20,743 nt of DNA, taken from assembly GCA_032718475.1 (NCBI GenBank), contig JAUCBJ010001401.1, forward strand, positions 1 to 20,743, in the 5' to 3' direction. A model generated the notes under the pieces. That model was not told the origin of the DNA, ran no database searches, and worked only from the letters and a program-made list of their open reading frames with translations. The translations under genes and the position numbers were made by a program. Every line of letters begins with the position of its first letter. Position 1 is the first letter of the stretch. The DNA is from Nemertoderma westbladi (Eukaryota; Xenacoelomorpha; Nemertodermatida; Nemertodermatidae). This document shows positions 10,135-20,196 of this stretch, one piece after another.

Positions 10135-10324
10135 TATACGATTGTCGTGTCCTTCCAGTTCACTTTTAACTCCACACCCTGATTTCCTGGTTTTCTTTTC
10201 TCATCTTCCTTTCATTTTAGTGAACAACTTAAACATACCCATTAGACATTTAACAAGCGTTAGAGATTAGAGATACATATTCAGCTTCAGCCTTCGTTCT
10301 TACCCTAACCGTTGGATGTGTACG
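10135..10324. other. Pyrimidine-rich unique spacer before the 34-bp array
   Basis: No gene is recognised. The sequence is rich in C and T on the plus strand and lies between the truncated 5' edge of the LINE RT and the first unit of the 34-bp array. The last bases (GTACGTCCTTCATCATTACGG) are an irregular first unit with three extra bases, marking the array edge. Confidence 0.55.
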
Positions 10325-13300
10325 TCCTTCATCATTACGGTAGTCGGGAACGGTTACGGGGTCCTTCCTTACGGTAGTCGGGAACGGTTACGGGGTCATT
10401 CCTTACGGCAGTCGGGAACGGTTACGGGGTCCTTCCTTACGGTAGTCGGGAACGGTTACGGGGTCCTTCATTACGGTAGTCGGGAACGGTTACGGGGTCC
10501 TTCCTTACGGTAGTCGGGAACGGTTACGGGGTCCTTCCTTACGGTAGTCGGGAACGGTTACGGGGTCCTTCATTACGGTAGTCGGGAACGGTTACGGGGT
10601 CCTTCATTACGGTAGTCGGGAACGGTTACGGGGTCCTTCCTTACGGTAGTCGGGAACGGTTACGGGGTCCTTCATTACGGTAGTCGGGAACGGTTACGGG
10701 GTCCTTCCTTACGGTAGTCGGGAACGGTAACGGGGTCCTTCCTTACGGTAGTCGGGAACGGTTACGGGGTCCTTCCTTACGGTAGTCGGGAACGGTTACG
10801 GGGTCCTTCCTTACGGTAGTCGGGAACGGTTACGGGGTCCTTCCTTACGGTAGTTGGGAACGGTTACGGGGTCCTTCATTACGGTAGTCGGGAACGGTTA
10901 CGGGGTCCTTCCTTACGGTAGTCGGGAACGGTTACGGGGTCCTTCCTTACGGTAGTCGGGAACGGTTACGGGGTCCTTCCTTACGGTAGTCGGGAATGGT
11001 TACGGGGTCCTTCCTTACGGTAGTCGGGAACGGTTATGGGGTCCTTCATTACGGTAGTCGGGAACGGTTACGGGGTCCTTCCTTACGGTAGTCGGGAACG
11101 GTTACGGGGTCCTTCATTACGGTAGTCGGGAACGGTTACGGGGTCCTTCCTTACGGTAGTCGGGAACGGTTACGGGGTCCTTCCTTACGGTAGTCGGGAA
11201 CGGTTACGGGGTCCTTCCTTACGGTAGTCGGGAACGGTTACAGGGTCCTTCCTTACGGTAGTCGGGAACGGTTACGGGGTCCTTCATTACGGTAGTCGGG
11301 AACGGTTACGGGGTCCTTCCTTACGGTAGTCGGAAACGGTTACGGGGTCCTTCCTTACGGTAGTCGGGAACGGTTGCGGGGTCCTTCATTACGGTAGTCG
11401 GGAACGGTTACGGGGTCCTTCCTTACGGTAGTCGGGAACGGTTACGGGGTCCTTCCTTACGGTAGTCGGGAACGGTTACGGGGTCCTTCATTACGGTAGT
11501 CGGGAACGGTTACGGGGTCCTTCCTTACGGTAGTCGGGAACGGTTACGGGGTCCTTCATTACGGTAGTCGGGAACGGTTATGGGGTCCTTCATTACGGTA
11601 GTCGGGAACGGTTACGGGGTCCTTCCTTACGGTAGTCGGGAACGGTTACGGGGTCCTTCCTTACGGTAGTCGGGAACGGTTACGGGGTCCTTCCTTACGG
11701 TAGTCGGGAACGGTTACGGGGTCCTTCCTTACGGTAGTCGGGAACGGTTACGGGGTCCTTCATTACGGTAGTCGGGAATGGTTACGGGGTCCTTCCTTAC
11801 GGTAGTCGGCAATTGTTACGCGGTCCTTCCTTACGGTAGTCGGGAACGGTTACGGGGTCCTTCCTTACGGTAGTCGGGAACGGTTACGGGGTCCTTCCTT
11901 ACGGTAGTCGGGAACGGTTACGGGGTCCTTCATTACGGTAGTCGGGAACGGTTACGGGGTCCTTCCTTACGGTAGTCGGGAACGGTTACGGGGTCCTTCC
12001 TTACGGTAGTCGGGAACGGTTACGGGGTCCTTCCTTACGGTAGTCGGGAACGGTTACGGGGTCCTTCATTACGGTAGTCGGGAACGGTTACGGGGTCCTT
12101 CCTTACGGTAGTCGGGAACGGTTACGGGGTCCTTCATTACGGTAGTCGGGAACGGTTACGGGGTCCTTCCTTACGGTAGTCGGGAACGGTTACAGGGTCC
12201 TTCCTTACGGTAGTCGGGAACGGTTACGGGGTCCTTCCTTACGGTAGTCGGGAACGGTTACGGGGTCCTTCCTTACGGTAGTCGGGAACGGTTACGGGGT
12301 CCTTCCTTACGGTAGTCGGGAACGGTTACGGGGTCCTTCCTTACGGTAGTCGGGAACGGTTACGGGGTCCTTCATTACGGTAGTCGGGAATGGTTACGGG
12401 GTCCTTCCTTACGGTAGTCGGCAATGGTTACGGGGTCCTTCCTTACGGTAGTCGGGAACGGTTACGGGGTCCTTCCTTACGGTAGTCGGGAACGGTTACG
12501 GGGTCCTTCCTTACGGTAGTCGGGAACGGTTACGGGGTCCTTCATTACGGTAGCCGGGAACGGTTACGGGGTCCTTCCTTACGGTAATCGGAAACGGTTA
12601 CGGGGTCCTTCCTTACGGTAGTCGGGAACGGTTACGGGGTCCTTCATTACGGTAGTCGGGAACGGTTACGGGGTCCTTCCTTATGGTAGTCGGGAACGGT
12701 TATGGGGTCCTTCCTTACGGTAGTCGGGAACGGTTACGGGGTCCTTCATTACGGTAGTCGGGAACGGTTACGGGGTCCTTCCTTACGGTAGTCGGGAACG
12801 GTTACGGGGTCCTTCATTACGGTAGTCAGGAACAGTTACGGGGTCCTTCATTACGGTAGTCGGGAACGGTTACGGGGTCCTTCCTTACGGTAGTCGGGAA
12901 CGGTTACGGGGTCCTTCATTACGGTAGTCGAGAACGGTTACGGGGTCCTTCCTTACGGTAGTCGGGAACGGTTGCGGGGTCCTTCATTACGGTAGTCGGG
13001 AACGGTTACGGGGTCCTTCCTTATGGTAGTCGGGAACGGTTACGGGGTCCTTCCTTACAGTAGTCGGGAACGGTTACGGGGTCCTTCATTACGGTAGTCA
13101 GGAACGGGTACGGGGTCCTTCCTTACGGTAGTCGGGAACGGTTACGGGGTCCTTCATTATGGTAGTCGGGAACGGTTATGGGGTCCTTCATTACGGTAGT
13201 CGGGAACGGTTACGGGGTCCTTCCTTACGGTAGTCGGGAACGGTTACGGGGTCCTTCCTTACGGTAGTCGGGAACGGTTACGGGGTCCTTCCTTACGGTA

Positions 13301-16300
13301 GTCGGGAACGGTTACGGGGTCCTTCCTTACGGTAGTCGGGAACGGTTATGGGGTCCTTCATTACGGTAGTCGGGAACGGTTACGGGGTCCTTCCTTACGG
13401 TAGTCGGGAACGGTTACGGGGTCCTTCATTACGGTAGTCGGGAACGGTTACGGGGTCCTTCCTTACGGTAGTCGGGAACGGTTACAGGGTCCTTCCTTAC
13501 GGTAGTCGGGAACGGTTACGGGGTCCTTCCTTACGGTAGTCGGGAACGGTTACGGGGTCCTTCCTTACGGTAGTCGGGAACGGTTACGGGGTCCTTCCTT
13601 ACGGTAGTCGGGAACGGTTACGGGGTCCTTCATTACGGTAGTCGGGAACGGTTACGGGGTCCTTCCTTACGGTAGTCGGGAACGGTTACGGGGTCCTTCA
13701 TTACGGTAGTCGGGAACGGTTACGGGGTCCTTCCTTATGGTAGTCGGGAACGGTTACGGGGTCCTTCCTTACGGTAGTCGGGAACGGTTACGGGGTCCTT
13801 CCTTACGGTAGTCGGGAACGGTTACTGGGTCCTTCCTTACGGTAGCCAGGAACGGTTACGGGGTCCTTCATTACGGTAGTCGGGAACGGTTACGGGGTCC
13901 TTCCTTACGGTAGTCAGGAACGGTTACGGGGTCCTTCCTTACGGTAGTCGGGAACGGTTACGGGGTCCTTCCTTACGGTAGTCGGGAACGGTTACGGGGT
14001 CCTTCCTTACGGTAGTCGGGAACGGTTACGGGGTCCTTCCTTACGGTAGTCGGGAACGGTTACGGGGTCCTTCCTTACGGTAGTCGGGAACGGTTACGGG
14101 GTCCTTCCTTACGGTAGTCGGGAACGGTTACGGGGTCCTTCATTACGGTAGTCGGGAACGGTTACGGGGTCCTTCCTTACGGTAGTCGGGAACGGTTACG
14201 GGGTCCTTCATTACGGTAGTCGGGAACGGTTACGGGGTCCTTCCTTACGGTAGTCGGGAACGGTTACGGGGTCCTTCCTTACGGTAGTCGGGAACGGTTA
14301 CGGGGTCCTTCCTTACGGTAGTCGGGAACGGTTACGGGGTCCTTCCTTACGGTAGTCGGGAACGGTTACGGGGTCCTTCATTACGGTAGTCGGGAACGGT
14401 TACGGGGTCCTTCATTACGGTAGTCGGGAACGGTTACGGAGTCCTTCCTTACTGTAGTCGGGAACGGTTACGGGGTCCTTCCTTACGGTAGTCGGGAACG
14501 GTTACGGGGTCCTTCCTTACGGTAGTCGGGAACGGTTACGGGGTCCTTCCTTACGGTAGTCGGGAACGGTTACGGGGTCCTTCCTTACGGTAGTCGGGAA
14601 CGGTTACGGGGTCCTTCCTTACGGTAGTCGGGAACGGTTACGGGGTCCTTCCTTACGGTAGTCGGGAACGGTTACGGGGTCCTTCCTTACGGTAGTCGGG
14701 AACGGTTACGGGGTCCTTCATTACGGTAGTCGGGAACGGTTACGGGGTCCTTCCTTATGGTAGTCGGGAACGGTTACGGGGTCCTTCCTTACGGTAGTCG
14801 GGAACGGTTACGGGGTCCTTCCTTATGGTAGTCGGGAACGGTTACGGGGTCCTTCATTACGGTAGTCGGGAACGGTTACGGGGTCCTTCATTACGGTAGT
14901 CGGGAACGGTTACGGGGTCCTTCCTTACGGTAGTCGGGAACGGTTACGGGGTCCTTCCTTACGGTAGTCGGGAACGGTTACGGGGTCCTTCATTACGGTA
15001 GTCGGGAACGGTTACGGGGTCCTTCCTTACGGTAGTCGGGAACGGTTATGGGGTCCTTCCTTACGGTAGTCGGGAACAGTTACGGGGTCCTTCATTACGG
15101 TAGTCGGGAACGGTTACGGGGTCCTTCATTATGGTAGTCGGGAACGGTTACGGGGTCCTTCCTTACGGTAGTCGGGAACGGTTACGGGGTCCTTCCTTAT
15201 GGTAGTCGGGAACGGTTACGGGGTCCTTCATTACGGTAGTCGGGAACGGTTACGGGGTCCTTCCTTACGGTAGTCGGGAACGGTTACGGGTCCTTCATTA
15301 CGGTAGTCGGGAACGGTTACGGGGTCCTTCCTTACGGTAGTCGGGAACGGTTACGGGGTCCTTCCTTACGGTAGTCGGGAACGGTTACGGGGTCCTTCCT
15401 TACGGTAGTCGGGAACGGTTACGGGGTCCTTCCTTACGGTAGTCGGGAACGGTTACGGGGTCCTTCCTTACGGTAGTCGGGAACGGTTACGGGGTCCTTC
15501 ATTACGGTAGTCGGGAACGGTTACGGGGTCCTTCCTTACGGTAGTCGGGAACGGTTACGGGGTCCTTCATTACGGTAGTCGGGAACGGTTACGGGGTCCT
15601 TCCTTACGGTAGTCGGGAACGGTTACGGGGTCCTTCCTTACGGTAGTCAGGAACGGTTACGGGGTCCTTCCTTACGGTAGTCGGGAACGGTTACGGGGTC
15701 CTTCCTTACGGTAGTCAGGAACGGTTACGGGGTCCTTCCTTATGGTAGTCGGGAACGGTTACGGGGTCCTTCCTTACGGTAGTCGGGAACGGTTACGGGG
15801 TCCTTCCTTACGGTAGTCGGGAACGGTTACGGGGTCCTTCCTTACGGTAGTCGGGAACGGTTACGGGGTCCTTCCTTACGGTAGTCGGGAACGGTTACGG
15901 GGTCCTTCCTTACTGTAGTCGGGAACGGTTACGGGGTCCTTCCTTACGGTAGTCGGGAACGGTTACGGGGTCCTTCCTTACTGTAGTCGGGAACGGTTAC
16001 GGGGTCCTTCCTTACGGTAGTCGGGAACGGTTACGGGGTCCTTCCTTACGGTAGTCGGGAACGGTTACGGGGTCCTTCCTTACGGTAGTCGGGAACGGTT
16101 ACGGGGTCCTTCCTTACGGTAGTCGGGAACGGTTACGGGGTCCTTCCTTACGGTAGTCGGGAACGGTTACGGGGTCCTTCCTTACGGTAGTCGGGAACGG
16201 TTACGGGGTCCTTCCTTACGGTAGTCGGGAACGGTTACGGGGTCCTTCCTTACGGTAGTCGGGAACGGTTACGGGGTCCTTCCTTACGGTAGTCGGGAAC

Positions 16301-16797
16301 GGTTACGGGGTCCTTCATTACGGTAGTCGGGAACGGTTACGGGGTCCTTCCTTACGGTAGTCGGGAACGGTTACGGGGTCCTTCATTACGGTAGTCGGGA
16401 ACGGTTACGGGGTCCTTCCTTACGGTAGTCGGGAACGGTTACGGGGTCCTTCCTTACGGTAGTCGGGAACGGTTACGGGGTCCTTCCTTACGGTAGTCGG
16501 GAACGGTTACGGGGTCCTTCATTACGGTAGTCGGGAACGGTTACGGGGTCCTTCCTTACGGTAGTCGGGAACGGTTACGGGGTCCTTCCTTACGGTAGTC
16601 GGGAACGGTTACGGGGTCCTTCCTTACGGTAGTCGGGAACGGTTACGGGGTCCTTCCTTACGGTAGTCGGGAACGGTTACGGGGTCCTTCCTTACGGTAG
16701 TCGGGAACGGTTACGGGGTCCTTCCTTACGGCAGTCGGGAACGGTTACGGGGTCCTTCATTACGGTAGTCGGGAACGGTTACGGGGTCCTTCATTTA
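10325..16797. repeat. 34-bp CpG-rich satellite array, 190 copies
   Basis: The unit is TTACGGTAGTCGGGAACGG followed by TTACGGGGTCCTTCC. GTCG occurs at 10343 and then every 34 bp to 15273. One 33-bp unit (one G lost at about 15288) shifts the phase to 15306, and GTCG then recurs every 34 bp to 16768. This gives 190 copies with a single net indel. A common C/A polymorphism (CCTTCCTT versus CCTTCATT) marks two unit types. Each unit has four CpGs and TTACGG twice. Four G-runs (GG, GGG, GG, GGGG) sit on the plus strand, enough for a two-tetrad quadruplex. No open frame of note crosses it because 34 is not a multiple of three. The 3' edge is TCCTTCATTT running into unique DNA. Confidence 0.98.
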
Positions 16798-17409
16798 GCG
16801 GTACTACTCAACTCATATCAACATGGAATCGATATCTAGAGTTTACTTTAATTAGTGTGTGCTGTGCATTTGACTTTATTCAGGGAAGCTGATATATTAT
16901 AATGAACGGGATGTTTGAACACATTTTGATTGACATGATTTATGTTGTTTCAATGCAAACAGGTTAATGTGTAGAGTTGGTTAGTTTTGGACAGTTGAAT
17001 CTGCATTTTATAATTGTCCGTTATAATAAACGTAATTACGTGAAATGTTGTAAAATGTCTGGATTTACGTTTACCGAACTGACTCGTAATATACTGAATG
17101 ACGTTACTTTTTTTGAATCTGCCTGTGGATATGTAAGTAGGTGTGGGTAATAATAATGTAACCGTAGATGATTTTATATGCCTGGATGAATAATAAAATA
17201 AGATAATAAAAAAACATCTTAAGTTTATTGTTGAGTTTTTTATGCCGGTTTTAGTTCTTGCTAACTTTCGTTATTGATTGCCGGTATAATTTATTTTTGT
17301 TTTCAGTTTCAGGGGGGCAACAGGGGGCAACTGCCGGGGGGCCGGATTTGGGAGAAAATCACCAAACATTGGAAATTGTTTGAAGTAATTGTTATGTACC
17401 GCGTAGCGA
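16798..17409. other. AT-rich unique DNA between two arrays
   Basis: No coding region, RNA gene or transposon is recognised. A-rich stretches with AATAAA-like hexamers occur at about 17187-17212. A short G-rich patch (GGGGGGCAACAGGGGGCAAC and GGGGGGCC) lies at about 17311-17343. The region ends where the first copies of the 15-bp palindromic repeat begin. Confidence 0.6.
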
Positions 17410-17475
17410 TTACTGTACAGTAATGTACTGTACAGTAATGTACTGTACAGTAATGTACTGTAAGGTAAGGTAATG
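17410..17475. repeat. Left part of the 15-bp palindromic minisatellite
   Basis: About four copies of AATGTACTGTACAGT run up to a final TAAGGTAAGGTAATG. The same array continues at 17701 on the other side of an inserted element. Each unit holds the 12-bp perfect palindrome TACTGTACAGTA. Confidence 0.93.
17461..17475. repeat. Left copy of the candidate target-site duplication
   Basis: TAAGGTAAGGTAATG here is identical to 17700-17714 across the inserted element; a following T also matches on both sides. Direct flanking repeats of about 14-16 bp are expected from LINE-driven target-primed insertion. The caution is that this motif is also a recurring unit of the host array. Confidence 0.7.
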
Positions 17476-17583
17476 TTTTTTTTTTTTTTTTACTCAAAAG
17501 CCTCCATATATTATAATATTAACAAACAATAATTCGAATATAAAAACGCACCAAAACAAGTACAAATATAACCCACCACCAGC

Positions 17584-17594
17584 TGATTCAAACT
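17584..17594 (-). promoter_or_regulatory. Candidate Pol III B box in the retroposon
   Basis: AGTTTGAATCA on the minus strand keeps the GTT, GA and TC core of the tRNA B box (GGTTCGANTCC) with changes at positions 1, 5 and 11. It would bind TFIIIC if functional. Confidence 0.4.
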
Positions 17595-17650
17595 GTTACC
17601 TAGCAACAATACAAACAATACAAATTGGTTCAGTACCCATCACCAGTCTG

Positions 17651-17661
17651 CCACTCTGCCA
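17651..17661 (-). promoter_or_regulatory. Candidate Pol III A box in the retroposon
   Basis: TGGCAGAGTGG on the minus strand fits the A-box consensus TRGCNNAGYGG at every position. It lies upstream of the B-box-like site on the same strand, in the correct order. Confidence 0.45.
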
Positions 17662-17700
17662 CTGCCAGTACCCAACAAACCCGCCAGACCTCTAACATCT

Positions 17701-18350
17701 AAGGTAAGGTAATGTACTGTACAGAAATGTACTGTAAGGTAATGTACTGTACAGTAATGTACTGTAAGGTAAGGTAATGTACTGTACAGTAATGTACTGT
17801 AAGGTAATGTACTGTACAGTAATGTACTGTAAGGTAAGGTAATGTACTGTACAGAAATGTACTGTAAGGTAATGTACTGTACAGTAATGTACTGTAAGGT
17901 AAGGTAATGTACTGTACAGAAATGTACTGTAAGGTAATGTACTGTACAGTAATGTACTGTACAGTAATGTACTGTACAGTAATGTACTGTACAGTAATGT
18001 ACTGTAAGGTAATGTACTGTAAGGTAATGTACTGTACAGTAATGTACTGTACAGTAATGTACTTTAAGGTAATGTACTGTACAGTAATGTACTGTACAGT
18101 AATGTACTGTACAGTAATGTACTGTACAGTAATGTACTGTACAGTAATGTACTGTACAGTAATGTACTGTACAGTAATGTACTGTACAGTAATGTACTGT
18201 ACAGTAATGTACTGTAAGGTAATGTACTGTACAGTAATGTACTGTACAGTAATGTACTGCACAGTAATGTACTTAAGGTAATGTACTGTACAGTAATGTA
18301 CTGTACAGTAATGTACTGTACAGTAATGTACTGTACAGTAATGTACTGTT
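17701..18350. repeat. Main part of the 15-bp palindromic minisatellite
   Basis: The basic unit AATGTACTGTACAGT alternates with a variant ending in AAGGT. From 17701 to about 17960 a 65-bp higher-order unit, beginning AAGGTAAGGTAATG, repeats at 17701, 17766, 17831 and 17896. After that mostly plain 15-mers follow to 18350. The palindrome TACTGTACAGTA recurs in most units. Fifteen is a multiple of three, so both strands stay open over long stretches (a 187-codon minus frame of QYITV-like repeats and a 124-codon plus frame of MYCTV-like repeats). I treat these as by-products of the repeat. Confidence 0.97.
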
Positions 18351-18799
18351 GTCTCTGACAGTTTGTCTGCCGACTAATGTTTGAAGGCTAACAACTCATT
18401 CAATATTTAATTAAATGAAATCGAACTTGGTTTACATCTAGTTTATCAAACGTCGTAAACAGCGGGCCACACTAAAACGTGACTTACATGCTAATGCTAC
18501 ATCATATCGAATTTATTAACAATGAGATTGCAATAAAAACGAAAAATGGAGTGCGAAATCAATTACTTTAGTCGGAACCACATTATACAATGATCGATGT
18601 TTATTGTTAAAGGATTGTATTTCATTAGAATAAGAGCCTAATATAGTCGCAGTTTGTTAAGTTAATTAGTTAAGCCCGAGGGAACTTATTAATATCTTTA
18701 ATTATCAAATATCAGTTATACAAACGCAGTCGAAAATTTGTTTGTTTTTGTTTGTCTGTTTTTTTTTTATTGGTAATCACAGTTCTACATTTTAATAGT
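18351..18799. other. AT-rich unique DNA, nothing recognised
   Basis: No open frame, RNA gene or repeat of note is visible. A T-rich tract (TTTGTTTGTTTTTG and a run of eight or more T) lies at about 18738-18770. Confidence 0.6.
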
Positions 18800-18846
18800 A
18801 TGCGCCTTATGCGCCAATATGCGCCTTATGCGCCAATATGCGCCTT
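18800..18846. repeat. Short GCGCC-containing 19-bp tandem repeat
   Basis: TGCGCC occurs at 18801, 18810, 18820, 18829 and 18839, with spacing alternating 9 and 10 bp. This makes about 2.4 copies of a 19-bp unit (TGCGCCTTA then TGCGCCAATA). On the minus strand it gives TTGGCGC twice, which resembles an E2F core site; no gene is identified that it would control. Confidence 0.8.
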
Positions 18847-19198
18847 GCTCTTATTTCAGGGAGGCGCTATATCGATTTTTTTATTATTATTATTTGCGTC
18901 GATGTTCCTCTGGAGATGGCATGTAGTGGCGGACATTAACCACAAGTTAAATAATGTATAGTTTATTGTTTTGGTTAGAAAACACCGCCACCATAACCTG
19001 CTCCCTTCCCTTAATGTTTTAAACGCGCTAAAATTAATATTGTGTTTGCAGTTATTATGCGCCATGGACTCGGAGATGGATGAATGTTAATTGCCTCATG
19101 ATCCGCCCCGCCCTAACAGATAAATACTCATTTCGTTTAAGATAACAATCGGAATTCTAATGAAATTCTTACCAAACATCTTAATTAAATAAAACTAT
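18847..19198. other. Unique DNA with weak exon-like signals
   Basis: A pyrimidine tract ending in TTGCTCTTATTTCAG at about 18845-18859 looks like a splice acceptor. GCCATGG at 19061-19067 is an ideal start context, but it opens only eight codons (MDSEMDEC) before a stop at 19088-19090. Overlapping frames of 69 codons on either strand are low-complexity and lack good starts. I do not call a gene. A small upstream ORF or a first exon of a gene outside the window cannot be excluded. Confidence 0.4.
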
Positions 19199-20172
19199 GT
19201 ACAGTATATATTGTATGTATTGACCAAATATTGATTTGTGTAGTATATATTGTATGTATTGACCAAATATTGATTTGTGTAGTATATATTGTATGTATTG
19301 ACCAAATATTGATTTGTGTAGTATATATTGTATGTATTGACCAAATATTGATTTGTGTAGTATATATTGTATGTATTGACCAAATATTGATTTGTGTAGT
19401 ATATATTGTATGTATTGACCAAATATTGATTTGTGTAGTATATATTGTATGTATTGACCAAATATTGATTTGTGTAGTATATATTGTATGTATTGACCAA
19501 ATATTGATTTGTGTAGTATATATTGTATGTATTGACCAAATATTGATTTGTGTAGTATATATTGTATGTATTGACCAAATATTGATTTGTGTAGTATATA
19601 TTGTATGTATTGACCAAATATTGATTTGTGTAGTATATATTGTATGTATTGACCAAATATTGATTTGTGTAGTATATATTGTATGTATTGACCAAATATT
19701 GATTTGTGTAGTATATATTGTATGTATTGACCAAATATTGATTTGTGTAGTATATATTGTATGTATTGACTAAATATTGATTTGTGTAGTATATATTGTA
19801 TGTATTGACCAAATATTGATTTGTGTAGTATATATTGTATGTATTGACCAAATATTGATTTGTGTAGTATATATTGTATGTATTGACTAAATATTGATTT
19901 GTGTAGTATATATTGTATGTATTGACCAAATATTGATTTGTGTAGTATATATTGTATGTATTGACCAAATATTGATTTGTGTAGTATATATTGTATGTAT
20001 TGACCAAATATTGATTTGTGTAGTATATATTGTATGTATTGACCAAATATTGATTTGTGTAGTATATATTGTATGTATTGACCAAATATTGATTTGTGTA
20101 GTATATATTGTATGTATTGACCAAATATTGATTTGTGTAGTATATATTGTATATATTGACTAAATATTGATC
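19199..20172. repeat. 39-bp minisatellite array, 25 nearly identical copies
   Basis: The unit starts GTATATATTGTATGTATTGA and continues CCAAATATTGATTTGTGTA. Copies start at 19204 and step by exactly 39 to 20140. Nearly all are identical: I see GACTAAAT for GACCAAAT at about 19771 and 19888, and a degenerate last unit (TATATATTGAC, then TAAATATTGATCT). The unit is AT-rich and a multiple of three, which leaves open frames of up to 309 codons (minus, 13-residue repeat LVNTYNIYYTNQY) and 180 codons (plus, LICVVYIVCIDQI). Near-perfect identity at third positions and in non-coding flanks alike argues for recent expansion rather than protein selection. Confidence 0.97.
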
Positions 20173-20196
20173 TATATTTATATATTTATATTTATT
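20173..20196. other. AT-rich junction between the 39-bp array and (GGTC)n
   Basis: A 24-bp run of T, A and C-poor sequence (TATATTTATATATTTATA) separates the two arrays. It may be a degraded tail of the 39-bp unit. Confidence 0.5.

Larger units (their letters stand above)
17476..17700 (-). mobile_element. SINE-like poly(A) retroposon inserted in the 15-bp array
   Basis: A 225-bp non-repetitive segment interrupts the minisatellite. On the minus strand it ends in a run of 16 A (plus-strand T at 17476-17491), and it is bracketed by TAAGGTAAGGTAATG. On the minus strand it carries TGGCAGAGTGG (plus 17651-17661), a match to the RNA polymerase III A box. It also carries AGTTTGAATCA (plus 17584-17594), which resembles the B box GGTTCGANTCC with three differences. 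The boxes are 56 nt apart, at the long end for tRNA-type promoters, and the A box is about 39 nt from the 5' end, further than usual. A retroposed copy is well supported; a tRNA-derived SINE is likely but not proven. It has no coding capacity, so it would have needed LINE proteins to move. Confidence 0.72.

Noticed and set aside
10088-10270. 60-codon plus-strand frame
   Set aside because: It is short and pyrimidine-tract derived, overlaps the LINE RT edge antisense and has no domain.
10325-16797. CRISPR array
   Set aside because: The units abut directly with no unique spacers, and the context is a eukaryotic LINE-containing region.
10325-16797. Telomere-like repeat (TTACGG twice per unit)
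   Set aside because: The hexamer differs from TTAGGG and is embedded in a fixed 34-bp unit rather than repeated head to tail.
17699-18281. Long open frames on both strands over the 15-bp array (pentapeptide repeats)
   Set aside because: The unit length is a multiple of three without stops, so frames stay open automatically on both strands; no domain or reliable start is seen.
17701-18350. Bacterial SOS-box-like CTGT-ACAG sites
   Set aside because: The resemblance comes from the palindrome in the minisatellite; nothing else here is bacterial.
19195-20163. Open frames of 309 (minus), 180 and 89 codons (plus) over the 39-bp array
   Set aside because: They are by-products of a 39-bp unit without stops. 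The repeat is as uniform as non-coding DNA, and the frames overlap antisense to each other.
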